From Prevotella sp. (GTDB lineage: Bacteria; Bacteroidota; Bacteroidia; Bacteroidales; Bacteroidaceae): a DNA stretch of 64,000 bases. Location of the stretch: NCBI GenBank assembly GCA_017940545.1, contig JAGAYI010000006.1:62001-126000 (forward strand), written 5' to 3'. Shown here piece by piece: positions 49,389 through 56,418 of the stretch; position 1 is the stretch's first letter, and every line of letters starts with the position of its first letter. A program made the position numbers and the translations under genes. The notes under the pieces were generated by a model. The model was not told the DNA's origin. It did no database searches and was given only the letters and a program-made list of their open reading frames with translations.

Positions 49389-50681
49389 ATGGAAAAAAGA
49401 TTGAAACGCCCGACGCTATGCGTCCAGGCTGGCTGGGAACCAAAGAACGGCGACCCGAGAGTGTTGCCCATTGTGCAGAGCACGACATTCAAGTATGACA
49501 ATACGGAAGAAATGGCCGACCTCTTTGACCTGAAGAAGGAAGGATATTTCTATACCCGTCTGCAAAACCCGACGAACGATGCCGTGGCCCGAAAGATTGC
49601 CGCATTGGAGGGAGGCGTAGGGGCTGTGCTTACGTCAAGTGGACAGGCGGCCAACTTCTATGCCGTGTTCAACATTTGTGAAGCAGGCGACCATATCGTC
49701 ACCTCTAACGAAATATATGGGGGCACATATAACCTGTTCGGTGTTACGCTGAAGAAGTTAGGCATAGCCTGTACCTTCGTCAGTCAGGAAGCATCAGAGG
49801 AAGAAATATCTGCAGCCTTCCGCCCTAACACCAAGGCTCTTTTCGGAGAAACCATCTCAAATCCCGGCTGTAAGGTGCTTGACATAGAGAAGTTTGCACG
49901 CATAGCCCACAGCCACGGCGTGCCACTCATCGTTGATAACACCTTCCCGACACCCATCAACTGCCGTCCCTTTGAATGGGGAGCGGACATCGTTACCCAC
50001 TCCACGACGAAATACATGGACGGACATGCCACCCAGGTGGGAGGATGTGTCGTTGACAGCGGAAACTTCGACTGGGATGCCCATGCCGACAAGTTTCCGG
50101 GGCTTTGCACACCCGATGAGTCATACCACGGACTGACCTACACCAAGGCATTCGGAAAAATGGGATATACCACCAAGCTCGTGGCACAGCTGATGCGTGA
50201 CCTGGGCAGCATTCCTGCTCCACAAAACTCGTTCCTGTTGAACCTCGGACTGGAAACGCTGCACCTGCGCGTGCCACGTCATTGCGAGAATGCACAGCGC
50301 GTGGCAGAGTTCCTGCAGCAGGACGAGCGCGTGGCGTGGGTTCACTACAGCGGACTGCCGGGCGACGAGTGCTACGAGCTGGCACAGAAGTACCTGCCCG
50401 ACGGCTCATGTGGCGTGATAGCCTTCGGACTGAAAGGCACCCGCGAGACGGCCATACAGTTTATGGACTCACTGAAGCTGATAGCCATCGTCACCCATGT
50501 GGCCGATGCACGCACCTGTGTGCTGCATCCTGCCAGCCATACACACCGGCAGCTGAGCGACGAACAGCTGCGCGAGGCCGGCGTGGCACCCGACCTGATT
50601 CGTCTCTCCGTAGGTATTGAGGATGTTGACGACATTCTTGATGACATTCAGCAGGCTCTTGATAAAATCGGAAACAAATAA
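49389..50681 (+). CDS. metY: O-acetylhomoserine sulfhydrylase (Cys/Met metabolism PLP enzyme)
   Basis: The 430-residue product is a gamma-family PLP enzyme. It has LPIVQSTTFKYDNTEEMADL, GEAGD-like VFNICEAGDHIVTSNEIYGG, and the PLP lysine region ADIVTHSTTKYMDGHATQVG (Lys in STTKY). It makes homocysteine from O-acetylhomoserine and sulfide. Length agrees with MetY rather than the shorter MetB. I start at ATG 49389; the frame from 49329 begins in the promoter. queF follows after 6 bp, so the two may be co-transcribed. Confidence 0.9.
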   Translation: MEKRLKRPTLCVQAGWEPKNGDPRVLPIVQSTTFKYDNTEEMADLFDLKKEGYFYTRLQNPTNDAVARKIAALEGGVGAVLTSSGQAANFYAVFNICEAGDHIVTSNEIYGGTYNLFGVTLKKLGIACTFVSQEASEEEISAAFRPNTKALFGETISNPGCKVLDIEKFARIAHSHGVPLIVDNTFPTPINCRPFEWGADIVTHSTTKYMDGHATQVGGCVVDSGNFDWDAHADKFPGLCTPDESYHGLTYTKAFGKMGYTTKLVAQLMRDLGSIPAPQNSFLLNLGLETLHLRVPRHCENAQRVAEFLQQDERVAWVHYSGLPGDECYELAQKYLPDGSCGVIAFGLKGTRETAIQFMDSLKLIAIVTHVADARTCVLHPASHTHRQLSDEQLREAGVAPDLIRLSVGIEDVDDILDDIQQALDKIGNK

Positions 50682-50687
50682 TAAGAT

Positions 50688-51146
50688 ATGGACAGGAAGA
50701 AAGAAAACCTGAAGCTGTTAGGTAACGACACGCACTATCTGGATCAGTATGCCCCCGAGGTGTTGGAGACATTCGAGAACATGAACAAGGAAAACGACTA
50801 TTGGGTGCAGTTTAACTGTCCCGAGTTTACCACGTTGTGTCCCATTACCGGTCAGCCAGACTTTGCAGAAATCAAGATTGCCTATATTCCCAACGAGCGA
50901 ATGGTGGAGTCGAAGAGCCTGAAACTCTATCTGTTCTCATTCCGTAACCACGGCGATTTCCATGAAGACAGCGTGAACGTCATCATGAAAGACCTCATCA
51001 GACTGATGCAGCCCAAATATATTGAGGTGCTCGGACTTTTTGTGCCCCGTGGAGGTATCAGCATCTATCCCTATGCCAACTACGGCCAGCCCGGCACCAA
51101 ATACGAGCGGATGGCAGAGCAGCGGCTCATGAACAGGCAGCTGTAA
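50688..51146 (+). CDS. queF: NADPH-dependent 7-cyano-7-deazaguanine reductase QueF
   Basis: The 152-residue product is the short (type I) QueF. The catalytic Cys is in [20 protein letters not shown], and the QueF motif region [20 protein letters not shown] is complete. It reduces preQ0 to preQ1 in queuosine synthesis. The other queuosine genes (queC, queD, queE) are not in the window. It lies 6 bp downstream of metY. Confidence 0.93.
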   Translation: MDRKKENLKLLGNDTHYLDQYAPEVLETFENMNKENDYWVQFNCPEFTTLCPITGQPDFAEIKIAYIPNERMVESKSLKLYLFSFRNHGDFHEDSVNVIMKDLIRLMQPKYIEVLGLFVPRGGISIYPYANYGQPGTKYERMAEQRLMNRQL

Positions 51147-51213
51147 AAGATTAGACATAAAAAATCAAATAGCGCTAACAACGTGACTCAGTAACACATT
51201 TAAGATAAACAGT

Positions 51214-52986
51214 ATGAAAAAGAAGATTAAGTTCAGCCTCGTCTATCGTGACATGTGGCAGTCGTCGGGAAAGTTCCAGCCCCGCAAAGACCAACTGGAA
51301 CGTGTGGCTCCGGCCATCATCGATATGGGTTGCTTCGCCCGTGTGGAAACCAATGGCGGAGCCTTCGAACAGGTGAACCTCATGGCAGGCGAAAACCCTA
51401 ACCATGCCGTGCGAGCTTTCTGCAAGCCATTCAACCAGGTGGGCATCCAGACACACATGCTCGACCGCGGACTGAATGCGCTGCGCATGTATCCTGTGCC
51501 CGACGATGTTCGTGCCCTGATGTATAAGGTTAAGAAGGCACAGGGCGTCGATATCCCACGCATCTTCTGCGGTCTGAACGATACACGTAATATCATTCCT
51601 TCCATCAAGTGGGCCAAGGAGGCGGGCATGATTCCGCAGGCCACGCTTTGCATCACCACCTCACCCGTGCACACTGTCGAATATTACTCGGCCATTGCCG
51701 ACGAGGTCATTGCGGCCGGAGCCGAGGAAATATGCCTGAAGGATATGGCCGGCATCGGACAGCCTGCCATGCTCGGAGCCCTGACCAAGAGTATCAAGAC
51801 CAAGCATCCCGACATCATCATCCAGTACCACGGACACTCAGGACCGGGACTCTCCATGGCCAGCATCTTGGAGGTATGCAACAATGGTGCTGACATTATC
51901 GACACAGCCATAGAGCCCCTGAGCTGGGGAAAGGTACACCCCGACATCATCAGCGTGCAGTCCATGCTGAAGAACGAAGGCTTTGAGGTGGCCGACATCA
52001 ACATGAATGCCTATATGCAGGCGCGAACGTTGACACAGGAATTCATCGACGACTGGCTGGGCTACTTCATCAATCCCGCCAATAAGCACATGTCTTCCCT
52101 GCTCTTAGGCAGCGGACTGCCGGGAGGCATGATGGGCTCCATGATGGCTGACCTGGGTCCCATTCAGAAGATGATAAACAAAGAACGTGAGAAGAAAGGC
52201 GAGACAGCCCTCACCATGGACGACATGCTCGTGAAACTCTTTAACGAAGTAGAATACGTATGGCCGAAGGTGGGTTATCCCCCACTGGTAACACCGTTCT
52301 CACAATACACTAAGAACATTGCCCTGATGAATCTGCTCACGATGGAGCAAGGCAAGGGACGCTACGTCATGATGGACGACGCCATCTGGGGCATGATTCT
52401 TGGCAAGAGCGGCAAGGTGCCAGGCACTATTGCTCCAGAACTTATTGAACTGGCACAAAAGCAGAAACGCGAGTTTACGGATGCCGACCCGCACACCCTT
52501 ATTCCTAACGCACTCGACGGCTTCCGGAAGGAGATGGATGAGAACGGTTGGGAGTATGGCCCTGATGATGAGGAACTCTTCGAACTGGCCATGCACCCGG
52601 AGCAGTACCGCCCCTTCAAGAGCGGACAGGCCAAGAAAAACATGCTGGCCGACCTGCAGAAGGCCAAGGATGCCAAGTTGGGCACGAAGCTGAGTACTGA
52701 GGAACTGGCAGCCTTTAAGCATGCCAAGGCCGATGCTCTCACTGCTCCTGTCGCCGGTCAGGTGTATTACGAGTTCTCGGGCGAAGGAGCCTGCGAGCCC
52801 TGCCTCGAACCGTTCGTCGGACAGCAGTACAAGGAGGGTGACACCTTCTGCTACATTCAGGCCCCGTGGGGTGAGATAGTGCCCATTCCCGCAGCCCTTG
52901 GCGGTCGGCTTGTTGAGGTCAGTGCCAGGCAGGGTGCCAAAGTGCGCCGTGGCGATAACCTTGGCTGGATTGAGCGCCAGCAGTAG
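51214..52986 (+). CDS. Oxaloacetate decarboxylase/pyruvate carboxylase-B-like protein without biotinyl Lys
   Basis: The 590-residue product has a carboxyltransferase TIM barrel: FSLVYRDMWQSSGKFQPRKD, AEEICLKDMAGIGQPAMLGA with the likely carboxylated Lys, and IIIQYHGHSGPGLSMASILE. A PYC_OADA-like middle follows. The C-terminus is a biotinyl-like barrel (PVAGQVYYEFSGEGACEPCL, then GDTFCYIQAPWGEIVPIPAA). Where biotinylated carriers have EAMKM this one reads QAPWG, so no lysine can be biotinylated. If it is active, it must use a separate carrier protein. This substitution may be lineage-wide. It is a single gene here; membrane subunits (OadB/G) are not adjacent. Confidence 0.82.
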   Translation: MKKKIKFSLVYRDMWQSSGKFQPRKDQLERVAPAIIDMGCFARVETNGGAFEQVNLMAGENPNHAVRAFCKPFNQVGIQTHMLDRGLNALRMYPVPDDVRALMYKVKKAQGVDIPRIFCGLNDTRNIIPSIKWAKEAGMIPQATLCITTSPVHTVEYYSAIADEVIAAGAEEICLKDMAGIGQPAMLGALTKSIKTKHPDIIIQYHGHSGPGLSMASILEVCNNGADIIDTAIEPLSWGKVHPDIISVQSMLKNEGFEVADINMNAYMQARTLTQEFIDDWLGYFINPANKHMSSLLLGSGLPGGMMGSMMADLGPIQKMINKEREKKGETALTMDDMLVKLFNEVEYVWPKVGYPPLVTPFSQYTKNIALMNLLTMEQGKGRYVMMDDAIWGMILGKSGKVPGTIAPELIELAQKQKREFTDADPHTLIPNALDGFRKEMDENGWEYGPDDEELFELAMHPEQYRPFKSGQAKKNMLADLQKAKDAKLGTKLSTEELAAFKHAKADALTAPVAGQVYYEFSGEGACEPCLEPFVGQQYKEGDTFCYIQAPWGEIVPIPAALGGRLVEVSARQGAKVRRGDNLGWIERQQ

Positions 52987-53047
52987 TAAAATTGAAGAAT
53001 TGAAGAATGCCAATATGGGCTTAAACTAACATGTAACAATTATGTAA
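52987..53047. other. Short AT-rich spacer
   Basis: No gene or site recognised. It starts a 1.1-kb gap (52987-54085) that holds the terminator, two repeat arrays, gene remnants and a promoter listed next. Confidence 0.5.
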
Positions 53048-53054
53048 TCATAAA

Positions 53055-53085
53055 AAAACGGCTACTCATCCTGAGTGGCTGTTTT
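53055..53085 (+). terminator. Intrinsic terminator
   Basis: AAAACGGCTACTCA (53055-53068) pairs with TGAGTGGCTGTTTT (53072-53085), with two G-T pairs and a loop of 3, running into T-rich sequence. It likely ends the oxaloacetate-decarboxylase transcript. Confidence 0.8.
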
Positions 53086-53183
53086 CTTTAGGGGTAAGGA
53101 GATCTTTAGTTCTTTAGGGGTAAGGAGATCTTTAGTTCTTCAGGGGTAAGGGACCTTTAGTTCTTTAGGAGCAAGGGGGCAAG
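53084..53183. repeat. 26-bp tandem array TTCTTTAGGGGTAAGG-type
   Basis: Two exact 26-bp units (53084-53109 and 53110-53135) are followed by a 25-bp variant and a partial fourth unit ending GGAGCAAGGGGGCAAG. Confidence 0.92.
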
Positions 53184-53318
53184 AGAATACCCCAAGGCGA
53201 AAATCCTCTGAATGCCATAGGGAATAATCCCTATTTTTAACTTTCGCATGTTTGGTTTTATCGTGCAGAGCCACTATTGGCTGACAGCCTTCTGAAACAC
53301 CGGCTATCTCGGGTAGAA

Positions 53319-53384
53319 ATGTGGCACTTCTCGGTGAGATATGTGGCACCTTTCCGGGAGATATGTGGCACTTTTATCGTGCAC
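53319..53384. repeat. 22-24-bp array with ATGTGGCAC core
   Basis: ATGTGGCAC occurs three times with spacings of 22-23 bp, separated by CGGTGAGAT and CCGGGAGAT words. The style (GTGCC/GTGGCAC core plus GGGAGATA) recalls the array at 23863-23968. Confidence 0.85.
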
Positions 53385-53737
53385 GTCTGCCGTCGGCCTC
53401 TCATGAGCTCTGATGCAAAGGTACAAAGACCCCCGAAATGGTGCAAGAAAAAATGCAGGAATATTCGAAAATTGCTGCATTTTTAACAAATCAGCTTACA
53501 TCTTTTTTCTTGCAAGCGTCTGGCATTTAACCATTTGCAAAACTGCTTTTTCGCAAATGTTAAAATTAAAATCGATAAAAAAAGGACACAAAAGAGTCCC
53601 ATTTGTGTACTACGTAATTGTCAATTTGTCCTTTTGTCATTAAGCCTCATATTGCCGATGAAAAAAGTTGGAACTGAAAATTAGTATTTTTTTTAATAGA
53701 TTAAAAGAAATTTTTTCTAAAATCGTTGATTTTATGA

Positions 53738-53902
53738 ATCTTGTTGAAATCTACCGTTGTTGCGAATTTCAAATTCGCAACAGCTTCTCCGCCTGCGCTA
53801 TCAGCAGGGACTGAAACCGTCATCATTGACAAGAATGGCTCCATAGTTTCCAATCCCCAGACAATAGAAGAACTATCAGAACTTCTCCAGATGCTACAAT
53901 AA
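53738..53902 (+). pseudogene. Coding remnant without start codon
   Basis: The frame 53738-53902 has no start, but it reads like protein: ALSAGTETVIIDKNGSIVSN followed by PQTIEELSELLQMLQ and a TAA. It has no recognised family. A perfect palindrome (53759-53781) cuts through it. I infer the 3' end of a lost gene. Confidence 0.4.
53759..53781. repeat. Perfect palindrome GTTGCGAATTT-c-AAATTCGCAAC
   Basis: Two 11-bp arms with a single central base. It could be an operator or a transposition scar. Confidence 0.7.
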
Positions 53903-53941
53903 GACTATTACCAGAAGGACTTTTTCTTACCTCTGCATTAA

Positions 53942-53997
53942 ACCCGCTCGAAGTACAAGGGCACCGGTGCCGGCAATGCCGAGAAGAGCCGACTGTA
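53942..53997 (+). pseudogene. Duplicated 3' end of the outer-membrane receptor gene
   Basis: These 56 bp are identical to 58912-58967, the end of the receptor gene 5 kb downstream, and encode SKYKGTGAGNAEKSRL and a stop (TAG here, TAA there). Upstream sequence is different. It is a remnant of a deleted paralogue or of a recombination event. Confidence 0.92.
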
Positions 53998-54001
53998 GTT
54001 T

Positions 54002-54056
54002 TATACAAAATTGCGTTACGCAGATTTGTATAATTGAAAGAATCTTATTATCTTTG
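54002..54056 (+). promoter_or_regulatory. Promoter with overlapping palindrome, upstream of the ATPase gene
   Basis: TTTG (54025-54028), 20 bp and TATCTTTG (54049-54056) form a consensus promoter, 30 bp before the ATG. An imperfect palindrome, TATACAAA..TGCG-TTA-CGCA..TTTGTATA (54002-54032), covers the -33 element, the layout expected for a repressor operator. Confidence 0.65.
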
Positions 54057-54085
54057 CAGCCGAGAAGTATAATGAAACAGAGTTT

Positions 54086-55204
54086 ATGAAGAATCCATTT
54101 CTGACTTATGGCTACAACGGCCCCGAATATTTCTGTGACAGAGCAGAAGAGACGAAACGCTTGACATCACTTTTGGTGAATGGCAATCATGTCGCCCTCA
54201 TATCGCCGCGAAGAATGGGTAAGACAGGACTCATACACCACTGCTTTGCACAAAAGGAAATACAAGACAACTACTACTTGTTCATAGTGGATATCTATGC
54301 CACTAAATCGCTGGCCGAACTGATCTACGAATTAGGACGGGCCATTCTTTCCGTGCTGAAATCAAAAGAAAGAAAAGCCTGGGAACGGTTCATTCATGTG
54401 GTAGGTTCACTACGTACCGGTATTACACTTGACGCAATGGGGCAACCCAGTTGGAACCTTGAGATGGGTGACATACAGTCTCCGAAAGTGTCTCTTGACG
54501 AGATTTTCCAGTATCTTAAATCTGCCGACAAGCCCTGTATCGTTGCCATCGACGAATTCCAGGCCATCATGGATTATCCTGAGCAGAATGTAGAAGCATT
54601 ATTGAGGACATATATCCAAGACTGTAATAATGCATGGTTCGTATTTTCCGGCTCCAAACGTCACATGATGGGCGAGATGTTTTCTTCACCAGCCAGGCCT
54701 TTCTATCAGAGCGCATCTACAATATCTCTAAAACCGATTCCTCTCGGCTCATATTCTTCGTTTATCTCTGACCATTTTGAGAAAGGAGGCTATGAGATAG
54801 AATTAGAAGCCATTCGCTATATCTACGAGAAATTTGAAGGCACAACCTGGTACATACAAAAGATCTGCAACGAACTTTATGCCGTGGCAGAACAGCACAA
54901 ACCTTGTGGCATCAAAGAGGTTGATGATGCCATCAACTATGCTGTTGACGAGAAAGACGATACCTATCAGGATTTGCTGGCAAGACTTTCTGCCAAGCAA
55001 AAGTCCTTGCTCATCGCTTTGGCACATTCAGGGAAAGATGTCCAGCCAACAAGTGGAGCGTTCATCAAGAAATATCACCTCACATCTGCCAGCGCCGTGC
55101 AAAGAAGTCTGGCTGCCCTTCAAGATAAAGACATCATCACAAAAACCAACGGGAAATACTTCATTTATGACTATTTCCTCTATTACTGGCTGAACAAGAA
55201 ATAG
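54086..55204 (+). CDS. AAA/STAND-like ATPase with C-terminal winged helix
   Basis: The 372-residue product belongs to the archaeal-ATPase-like group in Bacteroidetes. Walker A is LISPRRMGKTGLIHHCF (about residues 38-54), Walker B is CIVAIDEFQAIMDY, and a sensor-like VFSGSKRHMMGEMF follows. The C-terminus is a winged helix (LLIALAHSGKDVQPTSGAFI, ASAVQRSLAALQDKDIITK). There is no nuclease domain of the type sometimes fused to this family. Proposed roles range from DNA-bound regulators to defence ATPases; none is shown here. Its own promoter and operator-like palindrome suggest autonomous control. Confidence 0.82.
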   Translation: MKNPFLTYGYNGPEYFCDRAEETKRLTSLLVNGNHVALISPRRMGKTGLIHHCFAQKEIQDNYYLFIVDIYATKSLAELIYELGRAILSVLKSKERKAWERFIHVVGSLRTGITLDAMGQPSWNLEMGDIQSPKVSLDEIFQYLKSADKPCIVAIDEFQAIMDYPEQNVEALLRTYIQDCNNAWFVFSGSKRHMMGEMFSSPARPFYQSASTISLKPIPLGSYSSFISDHFEKGGYEIELEAIRYIYEKFEGTTWYIQKICNELYAVAEQHKPCGIKEVDDAINYAVDEKDDTYQDLLARLSAKQKSLLIALAHSGKDVQPTSGAFIKKYHLTSASAVQRSLAALQDKDIITKTNGKYFIYDYFLYYWLNKK

Positions 55205-55291
55205 GATTCTACTGGGGAACGTGCTGCCATACATATAAATTTCTGGCTGCTGGGGTTAACAAACGGGTGGCCCAGCTGTATAATAGAGTGT

Positions 55292-55783
55292 ATGAAGCAA
55301 GACGAAAGACTGGAACGACTGTTCAAGACGTACTACCAACGGATGTACCGGCTGGCGCGGACGATGCTCTACGATGCAGACGAGAGCCGCGACGTGGTGA
55401 GCGACGTGTTTGCTGAGATCATCCGGCAGCAGACGGTGCTCCTGCCTGAGACGGAAGAACACTATCTGATGACGAGTGTCAGGAACAGGTGCAGGAATGT
55501 GCTGCAAAAGAAACTGATTCGCGAGCAGTATCGGCAGCACTATCTCGTGGAGGAGGAATCTTCAGAATCCGCCATTGACACAACAGAACTGCTACACTAC
55601 GTAGAGACTCACCTCTCGCTGCAGGCCCAGCGCATCTTCCACATGCGGTTCATCGACGAGATGACCTACCAGCAGATAGGAGATGAGTTAGGCATCAGCA
55701 AGGTGGCAGTGTATAAGCACGTCAGCCAGTCTGTAGAGTTGCTCCGACAGAAGTTTTACCCCAAAAGCAAGAAAGAAGTATGA
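55292..55783 (+). CDS. ECF-type RNA polymerase sigma-70 factor
   Basis: The 163-residue product has region 2 (DERLERLFKTYYQRMYRLAR, then DADESRDVVSDVFAEII) and region 4 (ALQAQRIFH-like LSLQAQRIFHMRFIDEMTYQ, GDELGISKVAVYKHVSQSVE). In Bacteroidetes such factors control the outer-membrane receptor encoded downstream. The stop overlaps the anti-sigma start by 4 bp. No housekeeping promoter is visible upstream, so it may be transcribed from an ECF promoter. Confidence 0.92.
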   Translation: MKQDERLERLFKTYYQRMYRLARTMLYDADESRDVVSDVFAEIIRQQTVLLPETEEHYLMTSVRNRCRNVLQKKLIREQYRQHYLVEEESSESAIDTTELLHYVETHLSLQAQRIFHMRFIDEMTYQQIGDELGISKVAVYKHVSQSVELLRQKFYPKSKKEV

Positions 55784-56415
55784 TACAGGAAGAGAAGATG
55801 AAGCGACTGCTTGATGCCCAGGACAACCCGGAGGCTTTCACAGAGGAAGCACTACAGGCCATGCTCGACGAGGATGACCTTCGCGAGTCGGCAGAACTGA
55901 TGGCCAGGCTGAAGCAGGCATATATCGGAGAAGAGACAGAACAGATAGACGTTGACGCAGAATGGCAGAAGTTCTTGGATAATGAAGAATTCTCACCTCT
56001 TACCTCTCACCACTCACCTCTATATAAGATTGCAGCCTCGTTTATCGGTCTGCTGATGCTGTCGGGCATTGCATTCGCCGCAATCCACATCGTCAGCAAT
56101 AGCCGCTCGCAACAGGCAGTGGAGAATCAAGGGGACAGGTCGCTTGATTCTGTCCAGAATCATGGGCCTGTCCCCTTGATTCTCCACTCGATTCCTGAGC
56201 CGAAGACCTTCGAGGACGTGCCGCTCAAGAACATCGCAGCCGAACTGGCAGAAGCTTACCATCTAACCGTAGAGATAAAAAATGCTGAGACCGCCGCACT
56301 GCGACTCTACTATCCGTGGAATCCGCAGATGCCGCTCCAGCAGGTCGTGGAGGAACTGAACCGATTCGAGAAAGTACACCTGACACTCACCAGCGATACG
56401 CTAATCATCGAATAG
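55780..56415 (+). CDS. Anti-sigma factor-like (FecR/DUF4974) protein
   Basis: The 211-residue product has a short cytoplasmic N-terminus, one transmembrane helix (YKIAASFIGLLMLSGIAFAA, about 84-103) and a C-terminal DUF4974 domain (LKNIAAELAEAYHLTVEIKN, LQQVVEELNRFEKVHLTLTS). It is smaller than standard FecR proteins (about 320). A 69-bp palindromic insert (56119-56187) codes for residues about 114-136 (QGDRSLDSVQNHGPVPLIL) between the helix and the DUF4974 domain. It would hold the sigma factor until the receptor signals. Confidence 0.82.
   Translation: MIQEEKMKRLLDAQDNPEAFTEEALQAMLDEDDLRESAELMARLKQAYIGEETEQIDVDAEWQKFLDNEEFSPLTSHHSPLYKIAASFIGLLMLSGIAFAAIHIVSNSRSQQAVENQGDRSLDSVQNHGPVPLILHSIPEPKTFEDVPLKNIAAELAEAYHLTVEIKNAETAALRLYYPWNPQMPLQQVVEELNRFEKVHLTLTSDTLIIE
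56119..56187. repeat. Palindromic insert inside the anti-sigma gene
   Basis: Perfect 21-bp arms (56119-56139, starting GTGGAGAATCAAGG, and 56167-56187) flank a 27-base loop. The loop contains a second palindrome TGATTCT-GTCC-AGAATCA. The reading frame stays open through it, and the insert is 69 bp, a multiple of three. Confidence 0.93.
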
Positions 56416-56418
56416 GCC

